Shown here: in pieces, positions 24,973 to 32,795 of the stretch
Position numbering within the stretch: position 1 is the stretch's first letter
How the letters are laid out: the number at the start of each line of letters is the position of its first letter
Virus record (IMG/VR): IMGVR_UViG_3300030739_000003
Location: 1 to 44,557 of that record
Reading direction: 5' to 3' (one strand)
Length of the DNA: 44,557 nucleotides
From: a virus
Notes under the pieces: generated by a model
Told to the model about the DNA's origin: nothing
Database searches by the model: none
Seen by the model: only the letters and a program-made list of their open reading frames with translations
Translations under genes and position numbers: made by a program

Positions 24973-25151
24973 AGCTTCTTCTCCATGACAACGATCCACT
25001 CCTGGGCCTCGTTGCGCTGAATACTCTGAAGGCGGTAGCCCTTAGAGGCCTGAGTATTCATCCAGGTCTGCACGCCTCGCTCATCAAGAAATCCTTGAAC
25101 GAGGTAGCGTTTCGTATGGTTATCCCCGACCCGCGTCCTTGGCCCAGTCAT
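24969..25151 (-). CDS. DUF4177-like small protein (60 aa)
   Basis: The 60-residue sequence contains KRYLVQGFLDERGVQTWMNT, QASKGYRLQSIQ and EWIVVMEKKL, which fits the beta-helix-beta pattern of DUF4177 (strand, then helix ending in GW/GY, then two strands). Function of that family is not known. Both ends are coupled: ATGA with the upstream gene and ATGA with the nuclease gene. The next gene upstream has the same fold pattern, suggesting tandem duplication and divergence. Confidence 0.75.
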   Translation of the reverse strand: MTGPRTRVGDNHTKRYLVQGFLDERGVQTWMNTQASKGYRLQSIQRNEAQEWIVVMEKKL

Positions 25152-25369
25152 GGGTCTACTCGTTCGAACAAGACCTTCACCCGAGGTAAAAAGCCATCTT
25201 CATGGTCCCGGCCCGCCTGGAATGCGGTGAAGGAGTGGACCCTGTAGCCGTCTGCGCAGAGGGAATTAATGCGCTTTTGAATTTCAGCCTGGGAAACGCC
25301 GCCGTAGGCCTCCCCGACATCTGTTACCCAGCTCCGATAGATGTACTGAAGTCTGTTTATTTTAGGCAT
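25148..25369 (-). CDS. DUF4177-like small protein (73 aa)
   Basis: Start taken at MPKINRLQYIYRSW (25369) because TTGGAGGATAATACG precedes it. The product has an N-terminal strand, a helix EIQKRINSLCADGYRVHSFT and final strands (RVKVLFERVD), the same layout as the neighbour at 24969-25151. Its stop overlaps that gene's start (ATGA). It may be a distant paralogue. A 42-base hairpin structure lies just upstream of its ribosome site. Confidence 0.75.
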   Translation of the reverse strand: MPKINRLQYIYRSWVTDVGEAYGGVSQAEIQKRINSLCADGYRVHSFTAFQAGRDHEDGFLPRVKVLFERVDP

Positions 25370-25390
25370 CGTATTATCCTCCAACCTAGC

Positions 25391-25432
25391 GGTCACGGTG
25401 GCCGCCCTTAAGGGCCATTACCCACCGTGACC
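25391..25432 (-). promoter_or_regulatory. Nested hairpin upstream of DUF4177-like operon
   Basis: Perfect 11-base arms GGTCACGGTGG and CCACCGTGACC enclose 20 bases that contain a 12-base palindrome, GCCCTTAAGGGC (25404-25415). It lies between the stop of the gene ending at 25451 and the ribosome site of the gene starting at 25369. There is no T tract on either strand. A processing or attenuation structure, or a protein site, is more likely than a simple terminator. Confidence 0.6.
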
Positions 25433-25450
25433 TACCCAGGCCTGTGGGTT

Positions 25451-26020
25451 CTAGGACAGCGCGTCCAGGCGTTCCAGGAACAGCTTGCGCTGGTTCTGGG
25501 GGATTTGGGACAGGCTGAATTGCTTCGTCGGGTCCGGGTTGAACTCGCCGATCAGGGCCTTGATCTTCGGCGGGGCCTTGAGCGTTGCGTTCTTGGCCGT
25601 CGCCGCCGCGTTCAGTTCCGCGTCGGTGACCGTGATGACGGTCGTAACCGGTTCGTCCCAGTCATCACCTTCGGCAGACGAGGCATCCGGTTCGGTAGCC
25701 GTATCGGGTGTTGACGGCGTCTCGGGCGGCTCGGCCTTGGGCTTTCGCGTCCGGGACTTTGGGGGCTCCACCAGGGCCAAGGCAGCAGGGTGCAGCTCGT
25801 CCGGGTCGACTGTAGACTGGGCGGCCTTGATGCGGCCTAGGAGGCGGTCGACCTCGTCCGACGCCAGGGTACTGACGTAGGAGATGACGTTGACTGGGTT
25901 CTTCTCGTCTTCAATGTCAAACCGAAGCTCGACGCGGACCTTACGGGCCGGGGTGTATTCCTCGGCCGCCTTGGTTCCGTCTTCCACGGCAATCGTGCCG
26001 CCGGTAACAGGTTGGGTCAT
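25451..26020 (-). CDS. Hypothetical protein with acidic, Pro-rich middle (189 aa)
   Basis: No family was recognised. Residues 25-75 look like a folded domain (ARKVRVELRFDIEDEKNPVN then VISYVSTLASDEVDRLLGRI). Residues 85-120 are a Pro/Glu/Ser/Asp-rich linker, and the C-terminal 50 residues form a second small unit (IKALIGEFNPDPTKQFSLSQ). CTGGAGGACTACCA precedes the ATG. Position upstream of the nuclease and SSB suggests a DNA-metabolism accessory role, but that is only context. Confidence 0.75.
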   Translation of the reverse strand: MTQPVTGGTIAVEDGTKAAEEYTPARKVRVELRFDIEDEKNPVNVISYVSTLASDEVDRLLGRIKAAQSTVDPDELHPAALALVEPPKSRTRKPKAEPPETPSTPDTATEPDASSAEGDDWDEPVTTVITVTDAELNAAATAKNATLKAPPKIKALIGEFNPDPTKQFSLSQIPQNQRKLFLERLDALS

Positions 26021-26108
26021 TGGTAGTCCTCCAGTAGTTCTGAGGCCGCCGGACAGGAGTGCTATGCCGGCTGATTAAGGCAACCTTATCCAGTTGCCAC
26101 CCTTGGGG

Positions 26109-26429
26109 TTAATTGATCGTGCTGCTTCGGGCTTGCGCTTGGGCAACGACTTGGTCAATGACCTCGGGCCCAATCCCCAGGCCCTTGGCCGCGACGGCGG
26201 CGAGAGCGGAGCCGGCCTTGGCGAAGCCCAGGAGCTTGTCGAAGTCCGATGCGCCCGGCTCAGGAAAGGCACAGACCTCCAGGCATTCGGCCTCGCCATC
26301 CGCCTTCAGGATCACCTTATGGTCCTTGTCGAGAGGGACGAGCAGGAAGTGATAGCCGGCGACTTGCTGTTGCTGGACTGTCCGGGCCGGAGCCTCGATG
26401 GTCTTAGGTTTCTTGGTCTTCTTGGTCAT
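26109..26429 (-). CDS. Hypothetical protein (106 aa)
   Basis: Start taken at MTKKTKKPKTIEAP (26429), preceded by CTGGAGAACTACCC. The first 15 residues are Lys-rich. Then a probable beta segment GYHFLLVPLDKDHKVILKAD and a helical C-terminus (DFDKLLGFAKAGSALAAVAA). No known family. It lies leftward in the replication operon, downstream of a 15-base inverted repeat that may carry a promoter. Confidence 0.75.
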   Translation of the reverse strand: MTKKTKKPKTIEAPARTVQQQQVAGYHFLLVPLDKDHKVILKADGEAECLEVCAFPEPGASDFDKLLGFAKAGSALAAVAAKGLGIGPEVIDQVVAQAQARSSTIN

Positions 26430-26446
26430 GGGTAGTTCTCCAGGGT

Positions 26447-26493
26447 TTGTCCCTTGACACCTAGACCACGAGAGCCAGGGTGTCAAGGGACAA
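26447..26493. promoter_or_regulatory. 15-bp inverted repeat with TTGACA in both arms
   Basis: Arms TTGTCCCTTGACACC (26447-26461) and GGTGTCAAGGGACAA (26479-26493) are perfect, with a 17-base loop. Each arm contains TTGACA reading inward on its strand. On the leftward strand TTGACA is followed after 17 bases by TAGGTG, a weak -10. The gap sits between two leftward genes. It may be a promoter with an operator, or a terminator stem lacking a T run. Confidence 0.55.
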
Positions 26494-26502
26494 TTTCAAC
26501 CC

Positions 26503-26754
26503 CTAATGCTTGGCCTTGGCTCGCTTCGGGGTCGGCGGGATAGGGGCCGAGAAGTTCTCTTCCCTGGGAATGTGGACAGACAAGACGTACTTGCGGTCGA
26601 TGTCCGGAAACTCCAGGGTGATCTCGTTCGGCGCGGTTCGCTTGATCCGGGTTTCCGGGCCAAGGGTTCGAATGTCGCCGTCGAAGTCGAAGCTGAGCAT
26701 TTTGTTCAGAAGCTCTTCTTTCGTCCGGGGCGACCGAGTTTGGCGGATAGGCAT
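26503..26754 (-). CDS. Hypothetical protein (83 aa)
   Basis: A small protein with a basic N-terminus (MPIRQTRSPRTKEELLNKML), a central beta-like part (NEITLEFPDIDRKYVLSVHI) and a Pro- and Lys-rich C-terminus. No family was recognised. CTGGAGGACTACC directly precedes the ATG, the same leader sequence used by three other genes here. A short GGCC-ACTC-GGCC hairpin lies just upstream of that site. Confidence 0.75.
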   Translation of the reverse strand: MPIRQTRSPRTKEELLNKMLSFDFDGDIRTLGPETRIKRTAPNEITLEFPDIDRKYVLSVHIPREENFSAPIPPTPKRAKAKH

Positions 26755-26785
26755 GGTAGTCCTCCAGGTTATGGCCGAGTGGCCG

Positions 26786-27007
26786 TTACCCAGATAGAAC
26801 GACCGCCGCGTGATCCGGTTCCGAACCCAAGATCACGAATTTGTGATCGGCTCCCTCGACCCCAATCTGGGCACGGAGCAAGTCCGGGTCCTCGACCAGG
26901 GCGCGGATCAGCGCGAAGCCTTCTGCCTCGTGGTCGGTGTCCTCATAGAGGGCGACCATGGTCTGCACGGCCTTCATGAAGCCGTTGATCTTAGCTGCAT
27001 CAGTCAT
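26786..27007 (-). CDS. Hypothetical protein (73 aa)
   Basis: A small acidic helical protein: INGFMKAVQTMVALYEDTDH, AEGFALIRALVEDPDLLRAQ, ending DHAAVVLSG. No family was recognised. The ATG lies two bases after the helicase stop, with AGGGTAATG as a weak ribosome site, so translation is probably coupled to the helicase. Confidence 0.7.
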   Translation of the reverse strand: MTDAAKINGFMKAVQTMVALYEDTDHEAEGFALIRALVEDPDLLRAQIGVEGADHKFVILGSEPDHAAVVLSG

Positions 27008-27008
27008 G

Positions 27009-28652
27009 TCACATTACCCTGTCTAGTGCCTTGGTTGTCGTCTGTAGCTTGCGCAGCGCCGACGCTAGGATACGCTCGGCGAACGAGTTAGGGGCCACGA
27101 GAAAGTCCGCCTGAACTTGACCGTCCTGCCCCATACGATCCAGACGGTCGACGGCCTGTTGGTTGTTACCTGGGGTCCAGTCTGCTTCACCAAAGACGGC
27201 GCGTTGGCATACGTCCTGGAGACCATCAGTCCCAGTTCCCATCGATTGCAGATTACCAAAGCAAAGCCGTGTGCCCACGTCTTTTCTGAACTGATCCACC
27301 AGTCTTTGTTTACCAGACGCACTGACGGAGCCGTCAATTCTAACCGCGCCATAGCGTTTCAACTCCTTTTCCCAGATGTCCAACACTTGAGTATGCCAGC
27401 CAAAGAGAACGATTTTCTCCTCGCCCCCGTCGATTAGCATGGAAACATAGTCGGCCACAAGCGGGGCCATGGCTATGCCCATCATACGGCGGACCGTGGA
27501 GATCGCTCCGAACGACGTGATGTCCTTGCCCTGCAACGTCTCCGGGTCAATGTCCAGCATACTCTCCGCCTGGAGGGCGCGCTTCACGTCGCCGTTTGGT
27601 TCGATCTGGATCAGCTCATAGGCCGGAAGCTTGAGCTGGGGCAGGACGCCGTCCGGCCCGTGCTTCTCCCGCCGCACCATGATGTTGGCCCGGAGCCGTG
27701 CCTGTAGCTCACCATGTCGGCCGCTGCGTTCGTCGATGTAGAACTTGGTCTCGCCGTCTGCGCCTTCCACCTCGATCCGCTTAGACGGGTTGAACCGCTC
27801 GCGGAAGGTGTCTTCAGACATCCAGTCGATAGCGTCGAAGTTCAGCCCACGGAGCAAGGTGTAAGCTTCTCGCGGCCGGTTAGGGAGTGGGGTTCCCGTA
27901 AGAGCCACAACCGAAGCGCAGCGGGAGGCGATGGCGGCGAAGTCTGTGACCGTATCGTCGTTTCGGCCAAAGATCGCACGTGTGCGAGCCGCATCGATAG
28001 TCTTGAGGTAATGAGCTTCATCCAAGATAAGAAGGTCGTACCATCCCTGCGCCAGGGCCCACCCCAATGCTGGAGACCGGGCCAAGTCATATGAGATAAT
28101 GTTCCACGCAGCATTGGGATGCACTCCGTTCTTACCATTAGTTGTGACATGGATAGTATAGGGCCAGGGCATGGTCGTCCACTCCCGGATTTTCCTAGCC
28201 CACTGGAGCCGGATATTCGCGGGGCAGACGACCAATACTCTCTTGGCATCCATCTCGTTGGCGATAGCTACCGCCTGCATCGTCTTGCCCAGGCCCGGCA
28301 CATCGCCGATCAGGGTGTTCTTCCGACGCAGCGCGTACTCGACGCCGGCCTTCTGGAACGGGCTTAGCTCCTGGTCGAGCGGGACCTTGATGTGGGCAAG
28401 GCTCTCCTTCGCCCGGCTGGCCGTGATCTCGTTCTGAATAGACAAGAGCTGGGCACGGGCGCGCGGGTCCGCGTACTCCCAGAACGCGACCGCCGCGTAA
28501 GGCTCGTAGGTGAAAAGAACGTCTTCAGCCGCCGTGGAGTTAGTCTCCGAGCGGTCGAGGCCGTGCTCTTCCATGAGCGCCTTCGTGACGATTGGGTCCG
28601 CCGGGACGCGCAGGACATACGCACCATTGGCCGGGTTGTAGGCGAGCTGCAT
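27009..28652 (-). CDS. SNF2-type DEAD/DEAH helicase
   Basis: A 547-residue superfamily 2 ATPase, starting at MQLAYNPANGAYVLRVP (28652), chosen for the GAGGCTAAG site and for its one-base spacing from the previous stop. Motifs: LSPFQKAGVEYALRR (Q region), GDVPGLGKTMQ (Walker A, about residue 114), LILDEAHYLK (motif II, about 204), LTGTPLPNRP (III), then IVLFGWHTQV, QSMGTGTDGLQ and NQQAVDRLDRMGQDGQV (V and VI). It resembles SMARCAL1-like phage helicases that remodel forks or anneal strands. Confidence 0.9.
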   Translation of the reverse strand: MQLAYNPANGAYVLRVPADPIVTKALMEEHGLDRSETNSTAAEDVLFTYEPYAAVAFWEYADPRARAQLLSIQNEITASRAKESLAHIKVPLDQELSPFQKAGVEYALRRKNTLIGDVPGLGKTMQAVAIANEMDAKRVLVVCPANIRLQWARKIREWTTMPWPYTIHVTTNGKNGVHPNAAWNIISYDLARSPALGWALAQGWYDLLILDEAHYLKTIDAARTRAIFGRNDDTVTDFAAIASRCASVVALTGTPLPNRPREAYTLLRGLNFDAIDWMSEDTFRERFNPSKRIEVEGADGETKFYIDERSGRHGELQARLRANIMVRREKHGPDGVLPQLKLPAYELIQIEPNGDVKRALQAESMLDIDPETLQGKDITSFGAISTVRRMMGIAMAPLVADYVSMLIDGGEEKIVLFGWHTQVLDIWEKELKRYGAVRIDGSVSASGKQRLVDQFRKDVGTRLCFGNLQSMGTGTDGLQDVCQRAVFGEADWTPGNNQQAVDRLDRMGQDGQVQADFLVAPNSFAERILASALRKLQTTTKALDRVM

Positions 28653-28653
28653 C

Positions 28654-28893
28654 TTAGCCTCGTTGGTTGAGATAGCGGTCCAGTGCATAAGCCCTGGCGA
28701 TAGTCTTTCGTTCCCGTCGGGTCTTCGCGTCGGGGTCCGGGATTTTTCGGAACCTTTCCCGTCGGCTGGACGTTGATCTGTTGGCAAGAGTGGACCGGTA
28801 GGATCGGCCGCCTTGCTTGAGAATGAGAAGCAGGTCGTTGAAAGCCGCCGCGTAGGGAGTACCCGGCGGGAAGTCGATAGGGAGTTTAAGCAT
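28654..28893 (-). CDS. Hypothetical small basic protein (79 aa)
   Basis: The N-terminal half (MLKLPIDFPPGTPYAAAFND) suggests a folded unit. The C-terminal part is very basic (RSTSSRRERFRKIPDPDAKT, RRERKTIARAYALDRY) and may bind nucleic acid. CTGGAGACACTGAACC precedes the ATG. The stop lies one base before the helicase start, so the pair is probably co-translated. No known family. Confidence 0.72.
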   Translation of the reverse strand: MLKLPIDFPPGTPYAAAFNDLLLILKQGGRSYRSTLANRSTSSRRERFRKIPDPDAKTRRERKTIARAYALDRYLNQRG

Positions 28894-29173
28894 GGTTCAG
28901 TGTCTCCAGTTTGGCCGCCTTGGACAGGTCATCCAAGACGATAGCCGCTCGCGACGAAAGCCGCCGCGCGATATAAGCGAAGTAACGTTCGCCCTCGTCT
29001 TGCCACGCCGGTTGCGCTTTCTGGAATAGGGCAACGTCGCCCCCTTCCTCAGCTTCGGCCAGGAGTGCGAACACCTCTTTGTTCTTACGAGGCTCATAGC
29101 TCCTGTAGTAGACAAGCTCGTCACCCGGCTTGGCTTGGTCGAGCCAATCACGAGTGGTAGATAGGTTCTTCAT
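28886..29173 (-). CDS. Hypothetical protein (95 aa)
   Basis: Start taken at MKNLSTTRDWLDQAKPGDEL (29173), preceded by AAGGAGAACCCAC. It is helical and charged: KEVFALLAEAEEGGDVALFQ and RYFAYIARRLSSRAAIVLDD. It overlaps the next gene by eight bases. It is the first gene leftward of the divergent spacer shared with the primase gene at 29233. Function unknown. Confidence 0.75.
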   Translation of the reverse strand: MKNLSTTRDWLDQAKPGDELVYYRSYEPRKNKEVFALLAEAEEGGDVALFQKAQPAWQDEGERYFAYIARRLSSRAAIVLDDLSKAAKLETLNHA

Positions 29174-29232
29174 GTGGGTTCTCCTTGACCTCCAGGGCCG
29201 TATGTGCAATCTGTAGCGCCTTGGAGACACGG

Positions 29233-31122
29233 ATGCAAGCCCCAAATTACAGCCCAAGGCACCTCGCAGCGCGCACGTATGCGACTGAAGGAATGCCGGT
29301 TTTCCCGTGCGTTGTCAACGGAAAAGAACCCGCGACCGCTCACGGCCTCAAAGACGCGACCATTGACTTGGCCGTGATTGATGCATGGTGGTCCGAGGCT
29401 GACTACAACGTCGCTCTGTGCCCGGACGATTGCGGCTGGCTAGTCGTGGACCTGGACACACCCAAGCAGAAGAAGGACGGGACGTGGACCGAAGACGGGC
29501 GCGAGACCTGGGCCAAGCTCCAGGCTGAACACGGCGCGGCCGAGAGCTACACCGTGACCTCGCCTCGCGGTGGCCGTCACATCTATTACGAAGGTTCCGG
29601 CCGGTCGACGGTGCAGTCAGCCCTTGGCCCTGGCGTCGACAGCCGGGGTGTCGGGGGATACGTCTTGCTCCCGCCAAGCGTGGTCGACGGCAAACCCTAT
29701 GTCGCCAACAACGCAGAGATCGAGCCGCTACCGGCCTGGGTTTCGAACATGCTGGCGACTAGCGTCCGCGAGGCCCGTGAGGTCACGACCGACCTAGACG
29801 CGCCTGCGTCCATTGACCGCGTCAAGCGGCTCCTGGCGTCCGCCGCGCCGGCCGTGGAAGGCGAGGGTGGCGACGATGCGACCTATCGTCTGGCGTGCCG
29901 CGTGCGCGAGCTAGGGGTCTCTGAAGAGACAGCCAACGATCTCATGGCGACCTGGAACGAGCGGTGTGAGCCGCCGTGGGAGCCGGACGAGCTGGCGGAC
30001 AAGATCGCCCACGCTTACGACTACGCCCAGAATGGCGAGGGCGCGTGGGCCGTCGAGGCGGCGTCATCCATGTTCGGCGGCTATGCTCCGCCGGCCGATG
30101 AGAAGCCCGCGCCCAGCAAGTGGAAGCTCTATTTCCCCAAGGATCAGGATGCGTGGCCGGAACCCGAATGGCTTATTCCTGGCCTACTGCCCAAGCAAGG
30201 CCTCGCCATGATCTATGGGAAGCCGGGGACGTGGAAGACCTTCGCCGCCCTAGACCTCACGCTAGGCCTAGCCGCCGGGCTCCCTACGTGGGGCTCCAGC
30301 GCCGCTGCGCCTGCCCCCGTCCTCTATCTAGCCGGCGAGAGCCCACGCGGGATCGGCAAGAGCCGGCGGCCGGCGTGGCAGATATTCCGAGGCGTCGAAC
30401 GCGTCGCCCTGGATGAGACCTTTGCCATTGGCCCCGATATGCCCAAGGCCTATGACCCCCTGCAAGTGCGGGACATGGTCGAAGCGGTCCAGGCTACCGG
30501 CTACGCGCCTAAGATCGTGGTCGTGGATACCCTAGCCCGGTTCGCCGCCGGCCTGGACGAGAACGCGGCCAAGGACATGGGCAACGCTGTCGAGGCCCTG
30601 GACTTCATCGCCAAGGCGTTCGACTGCCTCGTTCTCGTCTTGCACCACGCCGGGGCGAACACAGACCGCGTGCGCGGCTCCAGCGTGATTGAAGGCGCGT
30701 TCGATACCATGATAGAGGCCGAACGCTTCAAGGGCCTCCCGGCGCTGGCGCTATGGGTCCGGAAACAGAAGGACGCGCCGGAGCGCGCTCAGCCCTTGAC
30801 GTTCGAGGTGCGTAGCTTCGGAGGGTCGGCGGTCCTATCACCTACCACGCCCGAGGAGCACGCGCGGCTGGTCGAGAGCCCCGATGCGATCTCTCAGGCC
30901 AAGGTAGGGGCCGCTCTCGTGAAATTAGGGGCGATGAGCCTACAGGCGTCGGTCTCCGCGCACGTGGTAGCGAATGAATTGCTCCCGCCGAACGAGGTCG
31001 AGGGTGTCGAGGAACGCCAAGAGGCGATTGAGGCTATGGCCCGTCTCCTGAAGCGCCGCGCCCGGAAAGACCTGTCGGCCTACGTCGATGGCGACAAGTG
31101 GCGTATCCCGGTAGTGTCCTGA
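29233..31122 (+). CDS. Primase-polymerase with RepA-like ATPase
   Basis: A 629-residue fusion. The N-terminal domain is a bifunctional Prim-Pol: YATEGMPVFPC, then GWLVVDLDTP with the metal-binding Asp-Leu-Asp, and SPRGGRHIYYEG. The C-terminal domain (from residue about 300) is a RecA/RepA-type ATPase with Walker A MIYGKPGTWKTFAALDL, Walker B KIVVVDTLARF and VLVLHHAG. It should prime and unwind DNA at the replication start. Start at ATG 29233 (TTGGAGACACGG). It is the only rightward gene within the leftward block and is bounded by a bidirectional terminator. Confidence 0.88.
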   Translation: MQAPNYSPRHLAARTYATEGMPVFPCVVNGKEPATAHGLKDATIDLAVIDAWWSEADYNVALCPDDCGWLVVDLDTPKQKKDGTWTEDGRETWAKLQAEHGAAESYTVTSPRGGRHIYYEGSGRSTVQSALGPGVDSRGVGGYVLLPPSVVDGKPYVANNAEIEPLPAWVSNMLATSVREAREVTTDLDAPASIDRVKRLLASAAPAVEGEGGDDATYRLACRVRELGVSEETANDLMATWNERCEPPWEPDELADKIAHAYDYAQNGEGAWAVEAASSMFGGYAPPADEKPAPSKWKLYFPKDQDAWPEPEWLIPGLLPKQGLAMIYGKPGTWKTFAALDLTLGLAAGLPTWGSSAAAPAPVLYLAGESPRGIGKSRRPAWQIFRGVERVALDETFAIGPDMPKAYDPLQVRDMVEAVQATGYAPKIVVVDTLARFAAGLDENAAKDMGNAVEALDFIAKAFDCLVLVLHHAGANTDRVRGSSVIEGAFDTMIEAERFKGLPALALWVRKQKDAPERAQPLTFEVRSFGGSAVLSPTTPEEHARLVESPDAISQAKVGAALVKLGAMSLQASVSAHVVANELLPPNEVEGVEERQEAIEAMARLLKRRARKDLSAYVDGDKWRIPVVS

Positions 31123-31129
31123 TAGCAAA

Positions 31130-31163
31130 AGACCCGCCAGGGGATGCACTTCCCGGCGGGTCT
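31130..31163. terminator. Bidirectional terminator between convergent genes
   Basis: Arms AGACCCGCC and GGCGGGTCT (9 bp) enclose a 16-base loop. On the leftward strand the stem is followed by TTTTGC, which fits a rho-independent terminator for the genes starting at 32335 and beyond. On the rightward strand it lies eight bases after the primase stop. Confidence 0.8.
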
Positions 31164-31221
31164 CAGGGCTGTTTCGGGTACGCCAACCACTTGAGCCCTT
31201 CTATGCGGGCAAGCCGTATAT

Positions 31222-31470
31222 CTAGCTCGTCTCGGGCTCTGCGTCAACCTCGTCCTTACGCTTCGGAACGAGAGCCTCCAGGTGGACGGCGGTCACTTCG
31301 AAGAAGGCCGCCACGGCCACGATGACATGGGCGTTATTGCCCAAGAATTTCCCGAGCGGCGGGATGGATGAACCCGCTAGATCGAGGGCGAAGAAACCGA
31401 GGGCGACATGCAGCAAGGTATTGTGGACCTTGTGAACAACGACCTCCGGCCGGACGTGAAGCTTGATCAA
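31222..31470 (-). CDS. Small membrane protein, TTG start (82 aa)
   Basis: The start is TTG at 31470, supported by GGGAGGTTCGC upstream and by overlap with the stop of the DoxX-like gene (TTGA). The product has two hydrophobic segments (LLHVALGFFALDLAGSSI and VIVAVAAFFEVTAVHLEAL) and a charged C-terminus (PKRKDEVDAEPETS). It is probably a partner of the upstream membrane protein. It is the last gene before the terminator at 31130-31163. Confidence 0.72.
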   Translation of the reverse strand: MIKLHVRPEVVVHKVHNTLLHVALGFFALDLAGSSIPPLGKFLGNNAHVIVAVAAFFEVTAVHLEALVPKRKDEVDAEPETS

Positions 31471-31913
31471 GCGAACCTCCCCAGGATTAGAGCGTCGAGG
31501 CTGAAAGCGCCGGCCCCCTGGGCGATGATGAAGCCCAAGAGGACAAGATACAGCACTTCGGGGAGATAGAGGTAGTCCGACACCCGTTCGTGCCACTTCT
31601 TGGCCGTGACACGCCCGAAGGCGTCCAGGCCGCAGGCCCCAGCACAAATGACTAGGAGGCCGATTGCGGCGGGAACCGTGAGCGCTCCGAAGATCAGGCC
31701 GAGGCCCCCGGCGAACTCGCCCCCTGGGATCACGTAGCCCCAGGCCGGGGATTTCAGACCCCACTTTTCGAAGCCGGACAGAAACCGAGCGCGGCGGTCC
31801 TGCCAGAAGATTTTGTGAGCCCCCGCGAGGGCGAAGAAGCTCCCGACCGCCAAACGGTCTGCCAGGAGCCCCAGGGCGCTGAAATCGACGCCATGAAGGA
31901 GGAAATGAAGCAT
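31467..31913 (-). CDS. DoxX-like membrane protein
   Basis: A 148-residue protein with four predicted hydrophobic helices. The pattern LADRLAVGSFFALAGAHKIF, GYVIPGGEFAGGLGLIFGAL and AAIGLLVICAGACG follows the DoxX family (Arg in helix 1, a Gly-x-x-Lys region, a Glu in helix 2). Cellular DoxX proteins are tied to quinone or redox functions at the membrane. In a phage it may alter host membrane physiology. It is coupled upstream by TAATG and downstream by TTGA to a second small membrane protein. Confidence 0.68.
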   Translation of the reverse strand: MLHFLLHGVDFSALGLLADRLAVGSFFALAGAHKIFWQDRRARFLSGFEKWGLKSPAWGYVIPGGEFAGGLGLIFGALTVPAAIGLLVICAGACGLDAFGRVTAKKWHERVSDYLYLPEVLYLVLLGFIIAQGAGAFSLDALILGRFA

Positions 31914-32335
31914 TAGGCCGCCTCGCCAATCAGATGGCCGACGACGTGAATTTCTTCGATCACGGCGGCGTCGAGGGGCAGCTCACGCCCGTTTTGGAAA
32001 GCCTCGAAAGCTTCCTCGGATTTGGCGAGCAAAGCGAACGCGTGGCTCATGGACGCGGCCAATTCGGCCAAGGGCTGGCCGTTCGCCTGGGCGAGGTAGA
32101 TGCTCGCGTCCAAGAGGGCGATCATGAAGCAGCCGGGGCAGAGGTTCGCATCGGCCGGCTTGGGCGGGTCCGAATGGACGCGCATCGTCTGATCGAGATA
32201 GGCGGCGAGCTTGCGGCCCACGTCGTGGCGATGATGGTCGGCGATGTGAACGAGGCTATCGTCGCCGCCATAGGTCCGACCGTCCGAGCCGTGGCGCGAG
32301 ACGATTTCGGAAGCCCTTGAGTGAAAGAGGGTCAT
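31913..32335 (-). CDS. Hypothetical protein (140 aa)
   Basis: Start taken at MTLFHSRASEIVSRHGSDGR (32335), preceded by CTGGAGCACAG. The sequence contains HIADHHRHDVGRKLAAYLDQ and a CPGC pair (ANLCPGCFMIALLDASIYLA), so a metal or disulfide site is possible. The C-terminal half is helical. No known family. Its stop overlaps the DoxX-like start (TAATG), indicating a common operon. Confidence 0.75.
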   Translation of the reverse strand: MTLFHSRASEIVSRHGSDGRTYGGDDSLVHIADHHRHDVGRKLAAYLDQTMRVHSDPPKPADANLCPGCFMIALLDASIYLAQANGQPLAELAASMSHAFALLAKSEEAFEAFQNGRELPLDAAVIEEIHVVGHLIGEAA

Positions 32336-32414
32336 AACACTGTGCTCCAGAACGACGCGGAATTGCGTCGGCCCGGACTGATTAGGAGAAAACCGCCTCC
32401 CGATCAAGATGTAA

Positions 32415-32795
32415 TTATGCCACACTTCCCTCGCCGGCCTTGAGCCAGTCGCCGGACGTTGCGCGCCAGTCTTTCAGAATCCACTTGCGCAATTCGTCAA
32501 ACATTTCAGCGCGCTCGTCGTCCGTAGCCTGGATGGCGTCAGCGAGCCGGTTCCACGTGTCGCGCAAGAGGACAGTGTCACAGAGCGCCAAAAGCTCGCT
32601 TTCGCCCTCTTTCATCTGACGCGATTGCATAGCCGCGATGACCTGACCGTCCTTGCGGATTTCGGCTCCGCTCACAATGCGCGGGGGGTTGCTCGCAGCT
32701 TTGCCGATCACGGCCAAAAAAATGCAGCCGGGTAGGGTTTGATTGCCGCGCGTGACGATGACACCCCGGCCGCGCCAGTTTAGTGCTTGTTCCAC
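32415..32795 (-). CDS. Hypothetical protein, GTG start (126 aa)
   Basis: Start GTG at 32795, inside the last codons of the upstream gene, with GGAGCTAGAGCC as ribosome site. The first 40 residues look beta-rich (RGVIVTRGNQTLPGCIFLAV) and the rest helical (ELLALCDTVLLRDTWNRLAD and MFDELRKWILKDW). No known family. It is one of several conserved-looking small genes of unknown role in this leftward accessory block. Confidence 0.72.
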   Translation of the reverse strand: MEQALNWRGRGVIVTRGNQTLPGCIFLAVIGKAASNPPRIVSGAEIRKDGQVIAAMQSRQMKEGESELLALCDTVLLRDTWNRLADAIQATDDERAEMFDELRKWILKDWRATSGDWLKAGEGSVA

